A stretch of 64,000 nucleotides of DNA from Bizionia sp. M204 (GCF_023205095.1 NZ_CP046242.1:1291001-1355000); one strand, 5' to 3'; positions 53,439 through 62,322 are shown, counted from the first letter of the stretch. The notes: a model not told the origin generated them from the sequence alone. Numbers and translations are program-made.

Positions 53439-53828
53439 GCATTTTATGAAATTGAAAGTGATACTTTTATTATAAAGTAGATTAAAATAATTCAAGGCGG
53501 CTATACCTTTAACATGTAGTAAATCCAGCCTTTTCAAATTATAAAAAGTTAAACCCTATTTGTTATAAATTCCTTTCCAGTACCACTGTAATAACATCTA
53601 CCGGTCTAAATCTTTTCATAATTTTCCTAATAAACACCTAATTTTCTAAATTTCAAAAAACATCTGCCAAGCGTATAGGATGTCAATCTTAACTAGTTTC
53701 AGGTTCAGAATCAATTCACTTTATCTAACCATTGACCCTAATTAGTTATGTGTATAAAAGTTACTTAAAAATATAAAGGTCTGTTTTTAAACTTTAATTG
53801 AATAAACTTTATAAAAAGTTAGGTATAG
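53439..53828. other. AT-rich intergenic stretch
   Basis: No gene is seen. One half site AGTTAC (53759-53764) resembles the arms of the palindrome at 53829. This marks the border between accessory DNA and the redox region. Confidence 0.5.
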
Positions 53829-53872
53829 GTAACTTAAGTTACATAGTTAAAAACTATTACAAACTATATTTG
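53829..53872 (+). promoter_or_regulatory. Peroxiredoxin promoter with Crp/Fnr-type operator
   Basis: GTAAC-TTAA-GTTAC (53829-53842) is a perfect palindrome. Its centre is 29.5 bases before the first T of TATATTTG (53865-53872). Transcription should start near 53877, so the palindrome is centred near -41.5, the class II activator position. Confidence 0.75.
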
Positions 53873-53899
53873 TAATAAATTAATCTAATACCTTTTATT

Positions 53900-54625
53900 A
53901 TGAATACCACAGAAACAACAAAAGAAGAACAAACATTTTCAATGCCACGAATAGGTGATAAAGCACCTGAATTTACAGCTGTAACAACACAAGGCCACAT
54001 TAATTTCCCATCAGATTATAAAGGAGAGTGGTCAATTTTATTTAGCCATCCAGCCGATTTTACACCAGTTTGTACATCGGAGTTTATGACATTCGCGCAT
54101 CAAGAAGAAAAATTTAAAAAAGCAAACTGCAATCTAATTGGTTTATCAATTGATGGTTTGTATAGCCATATTGCTTGGTTACGAACGATAAAGGAAAAAA
54201 TTAAATTCAACGGCATGGAAAATGTCGAGGTTAAGTTTCCTTTAATAGAAGATATATCTATGAATGTTGCCAAGAAATATGGAATGGTTATGCCGGGAGA
54301 AAGCGAAACTCAAGCTGTTAGAGCTGTGTTTTTTGTAGATCCAAAAGGAATTGTTCGTGCTATAATTTACTACCCTTTAAGTTTAGGACGTAATTTTGAT
54401 GAATTATACAGGGCATTAATAGCCATGCAAACATCTGATAAATTTAATGTCGCCACCCCAGCCGATTGGAATCCAGGCGATGATGTTATAGTATCACCAG
54501 CAGGATCTTGTGGTGTTGCTGAAGAACGCATGACAGCAACCGATGAACTAGAATGTCATGATTGGTTTTTCTGTACTAAAAAATTAGATAAAGATTTAGT
54601 ACTGAATGAAATTTTACAAAAATAG
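53900..54625 (+). CDS. Peroxiredoxin (Prx6/1-Cys type)
   Basis: A 241-residue thiol peroxidase that reduces hydrogen peroxide, organic peroxides or peroxynitrite. The peroxidatic Cys58 lies in HPADFTPVCTSEF. The length and the long C-terminal domain after about residue 170 fit the Prx6 class. Extra Cys residues near the C-terminus (SCGVAEE, ELECHDWFFC) could act as resolving thiols, as in archaeal Prx6 enzymes. A palindromic activator site precedes it and a strong terminator follows, so it is monocistronic. Confidence 0.92.
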   Translation: MNTTETTKEEQTFSMPRIGDKAPEFTAVTTQGHINFPSDYKGEWSILFSHPADFTPVCTSEFMTFAHQEEKFKKANCNLIGLSIDGLYSHIAWLRTIKEKIKFNGMENVEVKFPLIEDISMNVAKKYGMVMPGESETQAVRAVFFVDPKGIVRAIIYYPLSLGRNFDELYRALIAMQTSDKFNVATPADWNPGDDVIVSPAGSCGVAEERMTATDELECHDWFFCTKKLDKDLVLNEILQK

Positions 54626-54640
54626 TTAAGTCCATCAAGA

Positions 54641-54668
54641 AAAAGAGCCTCAACTTGAGGCTCTTTTC
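54641..54668 (+). terminator. Rho-independent terminator of the peroxiredoxin gene
   Basis: AAAAGAGCCTCA pairs with TGAGGCTCTTTT around a three-base loop and is followed by a short T-rich end. The A and T flanks allow it to work in both directions. Confidence 0.88.
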
Positions 54669-54725
54669 TATGAAATTTTAAAACATTTTTCTATATTATC
54701 AATAATACGATATAAATTTTAAATT

Positions 54726-56072
54726 ATGACGATTAAACAATTTGAAGATAAACCATTAGCACATTATTCTTATGCTATTATTAGTAATGGAAAAATGGCA
54801 ATTATAGACCCTTCCAGAAATACAAAACCATATTACGAATTAGCCGAAGCACACAATGCCAATATTGTAGCCATATTTGAAACGCATCCGCATGCTGATT
54901 TTGTAAGTAGTCATCTACAAATGCATAAAGAAACCAGAGCACAAATTTACGTTAGTAAGCTGGTTGGTGCAACGTATCCGCATAAAACATTTGATGATGG
55001 GGATACAGTAACTTTAGGGGAAGTAACGTTAGAAGCTATTAACACACCCGGCCATTCGCCAGATAGTATTACGGTTATTGCTACAGATGCAGATAGGAAT
55101 CACTATATGTTTTCAGGAGATACGTTGTTTATTGGTGATGTTGGTCGTCCGGATTTAAGAGAAAAAGCGGGCAATATGAAAGCTAAACGGGAAGAATTGG
55201 CTAAAAGCATGTATAAAACCATGAAAACTAAATTTAACCACCTACCAGATAGCACAATTATTTATCCGGCACATGGCGCAGGTTCTTTGTGCGGAAAAAA
55301 TTTGAGCGAAGATCCGTCCAGTACTTTAGGAAGAGAAAGAACTGAAAATTGGGCCTTTAAAAATTTATCGGAAGAAGAGTTTGTTGCACATATTTTAAAA
55401 GACCAACCGTTTATACCTTCCTATTTTGGATTTAATGTGGACATAAATAAAGAAGGAGCAGATAACTTTGAAACAAGCATTGCAAAACCGCCTTTTCAAT
55501 TTCAGATCAATACAATTGATAATAATGACACTTTAGTGATAGATGTTAGAAATCAAGATGATTATAATAAAAATCATTTAGCGCGAAGTATCAACATTAT
55601 TGCAGAAACCGAAGATGACAAGTTCGAAACTTGGCTTGGTGCCATTGTTAAACCTGAAGAGCCTTTTTATGTGGTCTTAAATTCCATAAAAGACAAAAAC
55701 AATATTTTAAATCGTATTGCCAAAATCGGTTATGAGAAACAATTAAAAGGTATGATGACTTTAGATAAATCATCCCTTTTAAATACAGAATCTATAAATT
55801 TAGAAGATTTTAAAAAGCAAACGAATGATTATACTATAATTGATGTTCGAAATAAGAGTGAAGTTGAAACAGGTAAGTTTTTTGAAAAAGCGATTTCTAT
55901 TCCTCTAAATGATTTGAGAGATTCCAAAGATAAAATCCCTACTAATAAGCCAATTGTGGTGCATTGTGCAGGCGGTTATAGAAGTGCCATTGGCAGTAGT
56001 ATTATCTCTAATTTAATTGATAAAGCTTCGGTATATGACTTAAGTGATGCGGTTGAACATTTTAAAAACTAA
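54726..56072 (+). CDS. MBL-fold protein with two rhodanese domains
   Basis: A 448-residue protein of the persulfide-dioxygenase-like MBL group. The metal site is THPHADFVSSH (His54, His56, Asp58, His63); SGDTLFIGDVGRPDL and YPAHGAGSLCG complete the fold. Two rhodanese domains follow. The first (about 262-350) has no catalytic Cys (VVLNSIKD at the loop position); the second (about 355-448) has an active-type loop VVHCAGGYRS. Likely work is sulfane-sulfur transfer and oxidation of persulfides. No GTAAC-type operator is seen before it. Confidence 0.9.
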   Translation: MTIKQFEDKPLAHYSYAIISNGKMAIIDPSRNTKPYYELAEAHNANIVAIFETHPHADFVSSHLQMHKETRAQIYVSKLVGATYPHKTFDDGDTVTLGEVTLEAINTPGHSPDSITVIATDADRNHYMFSGDTLFIGDVGRPDLREKAGNMKAKREELAKSMYKTMKTKFNHLPDSTIIYPAHGAGSLCGKNLSEDPSSTLGRERTENWAFKNLSEEEFVAHILKDQPFIPSYFGFNVDINKEGADNFETSIAKPPFQFQINTIDNNDTLVIDVRNQDDYNKNHLARSINIIAETEDDKFETWLGAIVKPEEPFYVVLNSIKDKNNILNRIAKIGYEKQLKGMMTLDKSSLLNTESINLEDFKKQTNDYTIIDVRNKSEVETGKFFEKAISIPLNDLRDSKDKIPTNKPIVVHCAGGYRSAIGSSIISNLIDKASVYDLSDAVEHFKN

Positions 56073-56172
56073 CCTAACAAAAAATTAAAATAAGATGATC
56101 TGTTTGTAGGTCTACTAAAACTTAAATAAATTAAAATTGAATATTATTATATACCAAAATAACTATATAATC

Positions 56173-56886
56173 TTGAGCAAGGTAAAACAACTTTTCCTAG
56201 CTATAATTATAATGCTGGCATTTACGGCTTGTAAAGAAAATAACCAAAAGAATGCGATTCAGGATGCAATGCATGAAACAAATCACGACAAACACGATAG
56301 TTCAAAATCCGCAAATGAACACATGCAGCGTTCATCCACAAAAGATTTAATAGAGCGGTTTGAGTCGCCTGAACGCGATGCTTATCAAAACCCAGAGAAA
56401 GTGCTTGAATACCTTGGTGATATAAACGGTAAAAAAATTATGGACTTAGGTGCTGGTTCAGGTTATTTTTCGGTGAAATTGGCTGAAAAAGGTGCGCATG
56501 TTATTGCTGCTGATGTTAGTAATGAGTTTCAAGACGCTTTAAAAAAACGAATAGAAGAAAACAAACTTGAAAATATAGAACTTCGAAAAATTCCTTATGA
56601 CAGTCCTAACTTATCAAACAACGAAGTAGATATGGTGTTAATTGTTAATACATACCATCACATAGAAAACCGAATCGATTATTTTTCAAAAGTTAAAAAA
56701 GGAATTAAATTAAATGGAGAATTAGTCGTTATAGATTACTTTAAAAAAGAACTTCCAGTAGGTCCGTCTGTTGACCATAAAATTGATCTAGAGACTGTAA
56801 AAAGCGAGTTAGAAAAGGCAGGCTATACAAAATTGGATGTCAATGTAGATTTGTTGCCTTATCAATTTATAATACGAGCTAAATAA
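56173..56886 (+). CDS. SAM-dependent methyltransferase with a lipoprotein-like signal
   Basis: A class I methyltransferase domain (SAM motif MDLGAGSGYFSVKLAE, then VIAADVS, then VNTYHHIENR) preceded by a hydrophobic segment and lipobox-like LAFTAC, then a His-rich linker (HETNHDKHDSSKSANEHM). I chose a TTG start at 56173, which gives a normal signal (MSKVKQLFLAIIIMLAFTAC); other starts are TTG 56137 or ATG 56212. An exported SAM enzyme is puzzling, as SAM is not known in the periplasm. Similar lipoprotein-labelled methyltransferases occur in Bacteroidota. It is two bases from the next gene. Confidence 0.75.
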   Translation: MSKVKQLFLAIIIMLAFTACKENNQKNAIQDAMHETNHDKHDSSKSANEHMQRSSTKDLIERFESPERDAYQNPEKVLEYLGDINGKKIMDLGAGSGYFSVKLAEKGAHVIAADVSNEFQDALKKRIEENKLENIELRKIPYDSPNLSNNEVDMVLIVNTYHHIENRIDYFSKVKKGIKLNGELVVIDYFKKELPVGPSVDHKIDLETVKSELEKAGYTKLDVNVDLLPYQFIIRAK

Positions 56887-56888
56887 TT

Positions 56889-57482
56889 ATGAAAGAATTT
56901 TGGAACGAGCGTTATGCGAATGAAGAATTTATATATGGAACGGAACCCAATGCGTTTTTTAAACAACAACTCGACAAATTAAATCCGGGTAAAATTTTAC
57001 TTCCAGCAGAAGGTGAAGGCCGAAATGCTGTATATGCTGCTTCTCAAGGTTGGGAAGTAAAAGCGTTTGACATGAGCATAAAAGGCCAGGAAAAAGCGTT
57101 GCAATTGGCAGAAAAGAAGTCCGTTAATATTAGTTATGACGTTACAGGAGTTCAGGAGTTTCAATCCAATGAAAAATTTGATGCTGTAGGTTTATCTTTT
57201 GCGCATTTTCCAGCAGATATCCGTAAACAAGCGCATCAACATGTTTTGGGCTTCTTAAAAATAGGTGGTCAGGTTATTTTTGAAGCGTTTGCCAAATCAC
57301 AACTAGAACATACATCTGGTGGCCCAAAAAATATAGACATGTTATTTTCTATAGATGAAGTTAAGGACGAATTCCCACAACTAGAGTTTGAAATATTAAA
57401 GGCATTGACAATTGAACTTGCTGAAGGCGAACATCATAAAGGAAAAGCAGAAGTGATTCGTTTTTTGGGAGTAAAAAAATAA
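56889..57482 (+). CDS. SAM-dependent methyltransferase (TehB/thiol-methyltransferase-like)
   Basis: A 197-residue cytoplasmic class I methyltransferase. Its start FWNERYANEEFIYGTEPNAFF is typical of the TehB-like or thiopurine-methyltransferase-like group, and motif I is LPAEGEGRNAVYAASQGWEVKAFDMS. Such enzymes methylate tellurite, selenium compounds or thiols, which would fit the reactive-sulfur context. It is followed by a terminator. Confidence 0.85.
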   Translation: MKEFWNERYANEEFIYGTEPNAFFKQQLDKLNPGKILLPAEGEGRNAVYAASQGWEVKAFDMSIKGQEKALQLAEKKSVNISYDVTGVQEFQSNEKFDAVGLSFAHFPADIRKQAHQHVLGFLKIGGQVIFEAFAKSQLEHTSGGPKNIDMLFSIDEVKDEFPQLEFEILKALTIELAEGEHHKGKAEVIRFLGVKK

Positions 57483-57506
57483 GTGAATTCAACAATAAAG
57501 AGTATA

Positions 57507-57547
57507 AAGCCGCTTTGAATATTTATATATCATTGCGGTTTTTTTTA
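57507..57547 (+). terminator. Terminator-like stem with T-run
   Basis: AAGCCGC can pair with GCGGTT across an AT-rich loop, followed by eight T. The stem is short, so the strength is uncertain. Confidence 0.5.
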
Positions 57548-57772
57548 GGTGGTATTGCAATAATAAAGCATACTAATTTTGAGTTATTAGTTTCAATATA
57601 CATTCTAAATTTAAAACTAGTTTGCTACCCACTACTCCAATCTTGACTTCAATTTAAGAAGAATCCTATATGTAACCCAATATGATATTTTTATAAAGTT
57701 GAAAATAGTCATTTTTAAACCTATAATATGACATCCACGATTTTGGTCTTCTTCAATTAAAAAATAGCTTAA
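57548..57772. other. Intergenic stretch before the SQR-like gene
   Basis: Nothing is seen apart from the operator and promoter that begin at 57773. Confidence 0.5.
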
Positions 57773-57816
57773 GTAACTAAAGTTACTGTGGGAACTATTT
57801 TTGCACATTACCTTTA
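57773..57816 (+). promoter_or_regulatory. SQR-like gene promoter with Crp/Fnr-type operator
   Basis: GTAAC-TAAA-GTTAC (57773-57786), flanked by A and T to give AGTAAC...GTTACT. TACCTTTA at 57809-57816 lies 29.5 bases after the centre and matches TAnnTTTG except for the last base. A better -7 match, TATTTTTG (57796-57803), is only 16.5 bases away. The conserved distance at the other sites favours the former. The start codon is at 57833. Confidence 0.65.
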
Positions 57817-57832
57817 ATAAAAATTCATAGTC

Positions 57833-59290
57833 ATGGCTAAAATTGTTATTCTAGGAGCAGGTATTTCCGGACATGTTGCGGCAGCACATTTACGCAGAAA
57901 ATTATCTAAAGATCACGAAGTTGTAGTCGTATCACCTAACAGCAATTACCAATGGATTCCCTCTAATATTTGGGTTGGAATTGGTAGAATGAAATCGAAA
58001 GAAATTTTATTTCCTTTGGAACCTTTGTATAAGAAAAAAAATATTGATTACATCCAAGCCAAAGCAATCACTTTTCACCCAGAAGGTGATTCAACCGAAA
58101 ACAAACCGTATGTCAAGGTTGAATATGTTCTTGGCGATAAAAAAGGCCAGCATGAAAAGGTAACCTATGATTATTTGATAAACGGAACCGGTCCAAAATT
58201 AAATTTCGAAGCTACAGAAGGTTTAGTTCCTGGAAAAAACAAAGCGTATTCCGTTTGTACATACACGCACGCAGATCATGCTTGGGAAGGATTAAAGGCC
58301 TTAATTCAAGAAATGAAGCAAGGTAAAAAAGCTAAAATTTTAATTGGAACAGGTCATGCCAAATCAACATGTCAAGGTGCTGCTTTCGAATATATTTTAA
58401 ATGTTGAACAGGAATTACATAGGCATGGCGTACGCGATATGGCTGAAGTAACTTGGATATCCAATGAATATCAATTAGGTGATTTTGGAATGGATGGCAT
58501 GTTGTTAAGTTATGGAAGCATGACCATGAAATCCCATGAAATGATTGAAATGATTTTTGAAGATCGTGACATTAAATGGATATTGGGTGCTGGTGTTAAT
58601 AAAATTGAAGACGGTTTAGCACACTATGAAAATTTAGAAGGCGAATACAAATCCGAAGCTTATGATTTTGCCATGTTAATTCCAGCTTTTTCAGGTCATG
58701 GATTTAAGGCTTATGATAAAAATGATGAAGACATCACTGATAAACTCTTTAGAGGCTTCATGATTGTGGATGCAGACTATACGCCAAAACCATACGAAGA
58801 ATGGTCCGTTCAAGATTGGCCAGAAACCTATCAAAATCCCAATTATAAAAATATTTTTGCCCCAGGAATTGCCTTTGCACCTCCTCATTCCATCTCTAAA
58901 CCTAGAAAAAGTAAAAATGGTACAGATATTACGCCTGCTCCTCCACGAACAGGAATGCCATCTGGAATTACAGCCAGAATTGTAGCCGATAATATTATAG
59001 ATACCATTAAAAACGGTAAGGAGTCTTTACATCATAAAGGTTCTATGGGAAACATGGGAGCCGCATGTATTGCTTCTGCTGGCTACGGACTAACCTCTGG
59101 AAGCGGTGTGAGTATTACCACCTTCCCTATTGTTCCTGATTATGAAAAATATCCAAGAACTCAAGGGCGAAAATTAGGTAAAACATTTGGCGAAATTGGA
59201 CTGGCAGGACACTGGCTTAAGCTTACGCTACATTACGCCTTTATTTACAAAGCAAAAATGAAACCATTTTGGTGGTTGATTCCAGAGTAA
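57833..59290 (+). CDS. Sulfide:quinone oxidoreductase-like flavoprotein
   Basis: A 485-residue FAD enzyme of the SQR/FCSD type. The FAD motif is KIVILGAGISGHVAAAHLRRKL (N-terminal 24 residues). Other regions include YLINGTGPKLNF, GTGHAKSTCQGAAFEY with a Cys where SQRs hold a catalytic thiol, and FAPGIAFAPPHSISKP before a second Gly-rich block. The C-terminus is hydrophobic and basic (LKLTLHYAFIYKAKMKPFWW), fit for membrane attachment. It is expected to oxidise sulfide or persulfide and reduce quinone. SQR identity rests on motifs and is moderate. Confidence 0.8.
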   Translation: MAKIVILGAGISGHVAAAHLRRKLSKDHEVVVVSPNSNYQWIPSNIWVGIGRMKSKEILFPLEPLYKKKNIDYIQAKAITFHPEGDSTENKPYVKVEYVLGDKKGQHEKVTYDYLINGTGPKLNFEATEGLVPGKNKAYSVCTYTHADHAWEGLKALIQEMKQGKKAKILIGTGHAKSTCQGAAFEYILNVEQELHRHGVRDMAEVTWISNEYQLGDFGMDGMLLSYGSMTMKSHEMIEMIFEDRDIKWILGAGVNKIEDGLAHYENLEGEYKSEAYDFAMLIPAFSGHGFKAYDKNDEDITDKLFRGFMIVDADYTPKPYEEWSVQDWPETYQNPNYKNIFAPGIAFAPPHSISKPRKSKNGTDITPAPPRTGMPSGITARIVADNIIDTIKNGKESLHHKGSMGNMGAACIASAGYGLTSGSGVSITTFPIVPDYEKYPRTQGRKLGKTFGEIGLAGHWLKLTLHYAFIYKAKMKPFWWLIPE

Positions 59291-59347
59291 ATATAGTTCA
59301 AGGTTTAAGGTTTAATAGTAAAATACAACAGTGTAAATAGTTATAAA

Positions 59348-59485
59348 ATGACACAACGAATTTCAAAATATCAAAGATTTAAAATGATGAATCCAATCAT
59401 CCAGTTTTTCAAATACATTTATTTAAGTATTAAAATAATGGTTATTGTAGCTGGTGGTCATGGAGGCACTCGAAAGGCAACCTGA
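59348..59485 (+). CDS. Small protein downstream of the SQR-like gene
   Basis: A 45-residue protein with one hydrophobic segment (about residues 15-36) and a GGHGGTRKA end. From memory, short Bacteroidota proteins ending in GHGGTR are common. It lies 57 bases after the flavoprotein and before a shared terminator, so it is probably co-transcribed. Function unknown. Confidence 0.5.
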   Translation: MTQRISKYQRFKMMNPIIQFFKYIYLSIKIMVIVAGGHGGTRKAT

Positions 59486-59516
59486 TGTGATGGTCAGGAT
59501 TATTGGTTGATTAGTG

Positions 59517-59548
59517 AAAAACACTCATTTTAATAATGAGTGTTTTTA
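59517..59548 (+). terminator. Rho-independent terminator
   Basis: AAAACACTCATT pairs with AATGAGTGTTTT around a four- to five-base loop, followed by T-rich sequence. It separates the SQR-like transcript from the efflux operon promoter. Confidence 0.85.
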
Positions 59549-59556
59549 TTTGTTTG

Positions 59557-59600
59557 GTAACATTGGTTACTGACCAACATGTTTTATCAAGCTATTTTTG
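59557..59600 (+). promoter_or_regulatory. Efflux-operon promoter with Crp/Fnr-type operator
   Basis: GTAAC-ATTG-GTTAC (59557-59570) has its centre 29.5 bases before the first T of TATTTTTG (59593-59600). The transcript should start near 59605. This makes an upstream in-frame Met codon at 59579 part of the promoter and fixes the true start at 59621. Confidence 0.75.
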
Positions 59601-59620
59601 TTACAGAAATACAAATAGGA

Positions 59621-60931
59621 ATGAAAAACAATTTATTTATAACAGTACTAATCGGTTTATTTTGGAGCTATAATCTACATGCGCAAGAATTGGTTCCGAT
59701 TACCAAATCGGATGTACTGCTTAAAGTTTCTGAAAACAATACAACTATTAAAATATCAGAAAAGGAATTTAATGCAGCAAAAGCAGATTTTAATCAAACT
59801 AATGCTGTATTCCTGCCAAATATTACGGCCAGTCACACTGGTATTGCTACCACTAACCCCTTAATGGCTTTTGGTTCGAAGCTAAATCGGGAAATTTTAA
59901 CAGCTTCAGATTTTAATCCAGCCCTATTAAACGATCCTTCGCAGATAGAAAATTACGCGACTAAATTTGAAATACAGCAGCCATTAATTAATGTAGATGG
60001 TATGTATCAGCGTAAAGCAGCAAAGTCAAAAATGGAAGCTATGTCTTTAAAGACCGAGCGTACACAGGACTATTTGGCATTTGAAGTTGAAAAAGCCTAT
60101 ATGCAATTACAATTAGCCTATAAAGGTGTAGCTGTTTTAGAAAAAGCATTAACGGCTGCCAATTCCAATAAAAAACTAGCGGATAATAGTTTTAAGCAAG
60201 GGTATTTACAGCGTGCAGATGTCTTAAATGTAGAAGTTCGTGTAACAGAAGTAATGAATCAATTACAAATGGCGAAAAGCAATGTGCAGAATGCATCTAA
60301 TTACTTGTCATTTTTAATGAATGATGACAACTATGTGGTTTACACGCCTACGGATAGTTTAACTATTTCCGTGGTATCACTAAAAGCACAAAGCATTTCG
60401 GAGAATCGTTCGGATATTAAGGCGATGCAATTAGCCACAAATGCTTACGAATCCATGAATAAAGCCGATAAAATGGCATTTTTACCACGCTTAAATGCTT
60501 TTGGAAGCTACGAATTATATGACGACCAAGTGTTTCAAGGCGATGCCAACGGTTACTTATTTGGTGCACAGCTATCATGGGATGTTTTTCAAGGCTCCAA
60601 GCGCTTTGGAAAAGCACAAAAAAGTAAAGCTGAATTTGAAAAATCTAAATTAGAATACACGCAATATGTGTCCCAAAGTAATTTAGAATTGAATAAGGCA
60701 AAACGTGCTTTAATTGATGCTGAAAACAAATTAACATTAACGGCATTGGCGTTGGATCAGTCTGAAGAATCCTTGAGGATTAGAACCAATAGGTTTAAAG
60801 AAGGTTTAGAAAAAACATCCGATTTATTAACCGCTGAAACACAATATTCACAAAAACAATTGGAATATTTTCAAACTATTTTTGAATATAATTATGCACT
60901 AGCGTATTTACAGTTTTTAACCAAAGAGTAA
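59621..60931 (+). CDS. TolC-family outer-membrane efflux protein
   Basis: A 436-residue outer-membrane channel protein. The start at 59621 gives a standard signal peptide (MKNNLFITVLIGLFW, cleaved near LHAQ); an earlier Met at 59579 would put 14 extra residues before the signal and lies within the promoter. Two outer-membrane-efflux repeats with long coiled-coil helices follow. It heads a tripartite RND operon with the adaptor at 61035 and the pump at 62323. Confidence 0.9.
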   Translation: MKNNLFITVLIGLFWSYNLHAQELVPITKSDVLLKVSENNTTIKISEKEFNAAKADFNQTNAVFLPNITASHTGIATTNPLMAFGSKLNREILTASDFNPALLNDPSQIENYATKFEIQQPLINVDGMYQRKAAKSKMEAMSLKTERTQDYLAFEVEKAYMQLQLAYKGVAVLEKALTAANSNKKLADNSFKQGYLQRADVLNVEVRVTEVMNQLQMAKSNVQNASNYLSFLMNDDNYVVYTPTDSLTISVVSLKAQSISENRSDIKAMQLATNAYESMNKADKMAFLPRLNAFGSYELYDDQVFQGDANGYLFGAQLSWDVFQGSKRFGKAQKSKAEFEKSKLEYTQYVSQSNLELNKAKRALIDAENKLTLTALALDQSEESLRIRTNRFKEGLEKTSDLLTAETQYSQKQLEYFQTIFEYNYALAYLQFLTKE

Positions 60932-61034
60932 AAAGTTGCAGTAGGCAGTCTCAGTATTCAATCAATAAATAACGCAGAAAAATTATTATTAAAGGTTTTT
61001 AAAGCCTTGAAACTATTAAAATAAAACTAATAAA

Positions 61035-62114
61035 ATGAAAAAATACGTATACCTATTAACTTTAACCGCAGTATCAGTATTCCTGACGAGTTGTGGTAGT
61101 GAAGACAAAAAAGAAGTTGCAGATAACACGCCGGCAATTGCAGTAAAAACAAGTCAAGTTGAAGCCAACAGCAACAGTCCCTTTTTATCTGTAAGCGGAA
61201 AAATTCAGGCTGCAAATAGTGCTGAATTAAGCACCAGAATGATGGGTTATGTTAATAAAGTTTACGTAAATGTTGGCGATAAAGTTAGTAAAGGGCAATT
61301 ATTAATATCTATTAACAATGCTGATTTACAAGCAAAGAAAGCGCAAGTAAATGCGGGTATTTCCGAAGCTACAGCCGCTTTTAATAATGCACAAAAAGAT
61401 TATAACAGGTTTAAAAGTTTACTGGATGACAATAGTGCGTCGCAAAAAGAAATGGATGATGTAACAGCTAATTATGAAATGGCAAAAGCACGATTAGAAT
61501 CCGCAAACCAAATGAAAAATGAAATTAGTGCACAATTTGCATATAGTAATATTACGGCGCCTTTTAGCGGAACTGTAACAAGCAAAAACGTGGAGGCCGG
61601 AAATATGGCTAGTCCAGGTGTACCATTAATTAGTATTGAAACACCAGGGAATTTTGAAGTCATGGCCATGGTTCCAGAAACAGAAATTTCGGAAATAAAA
61701 AATGGCTCTTCAGTTGATGTATTAGTCAAGTCTATCAACCAAACCTTAAAAGGAAAAGTTATTGAAGTAAGTACGTCTGCCAAAAATACAGGCGGACAAT
61801 ATTTAGTAAAAATAGATTTAGAGAAAACTGATGCCAATATTTTGTCTGGTATGTTTACAACCGTTCAATTTCCTGTGGCCAGAAAAGCAAAAACATCCAT
61901 GGTTTTAATCCCTAAAGAGGCATTAATTACTAACGGCCAATTATCCGGTATATATACCGTTAGCCAAAGTAATACTGCAATTTTACGTTGGTTACGACTA
62001 GGTAGAACTTACGGTGATCAGATAGAAGTGTTATCAGGTTTAAATGCCAACGAAGCCTACATTGTTTCAGCAGAAGGAAAGCTTTTTAATGGCGCCAAAA
62101 TAAGTGTTCAGTAA
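61035..62114 (+). CDS. RND periplasmic adaptor (HlyD/AcrA family)
   Basis: A 359-residue lipoprotein adaptor with a lipobox ending LTSC (Cys20). The lipoyl-like barrel begins at SVSGKIQAANSAELSTRMMG, the alpha hairpin spans about 95-170, and the closing half is AYSNITAPFSGTVTSKNVEAG. It links the TolC-type channel to the pump. There are no Met/His-rich or metal-binding extensions, unlike the CusB-like adaptor at 5020, so organic substrates are more likely. Confidence 0.9.
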   Translation: MKKYVYLLTLTAVSVFLTSCGSEDKKEVADNTPAIAVKTSQVEANSNSPFLSVSGKIQAANSAELSTRMMGYVNKVYVNVGDKVSKGQLLISINNADLQAKKAQVNAGISEATAAFNNAQKDYNRFKSLLDDNSASQKEMDDVTANYEMAKARLESANQMKNEISAQFAYSNITAPFSGTVTSKNVEAGNMASPGVPLISIETPGNFEVMAMVPETEISEIKNGSSVDVLVKSINQTLKGKVIEVSTSAKNTGGQYLVKIDLEKTDANILSGMFTTVQFPVARKAKTSMVLIPKEALITNGQLSGIYTVSQSNTAILRWLRLGRTYGDQIEVLSGLNANEAYIVSAEGKLFNGAKISVQ

Positions 62115-62322
62115 TCTGGTTAAGTTTTCAATGTACTACGCGGTTTGTATGAAGCTTAATATGGTGCCTGAAACCTTGTAAGCATAATTGAGAACATTAA
62201 AATAATAATTAAGAATTGTTTTCGCGTTAGGGATAGAAGTGAAAATCCTTTTTTTGCTGCCATATATGGCAAAAAAAGATTGTAACGGATAGCCTGTTAA
62301 AACGCCCAAATACATATAAAAA
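62115..62322. other. Intergenic stretch inside the efflux operon
   Basis: It holds a palindromic element near 62248-62280, GCCATATATGGC with flanking T7 and A7 runs, which can form a long stem. It may modulate the ratio between adaptor and pump messages. No gene is seen. Confidence 0.5.

Noticed and set aside
57796-57803. TATTTTTG as the main -7 element of the SQR-like gene
   Set aside because: It matches the consensus better than TACCTTTA at 57809, but its distance to the palindrome (16.5) breaks the 29.5-base spacing kept at three other sites. It is left open as an alternative.
62248-62280. Terminator between adaptor and RND pump
   Set aside because: The symmetrical T7/A7-flanked palindrome could terminate transcription, but that would cut off the essential pump gene and no promoter was seen after it; a modulating stem is more likely.
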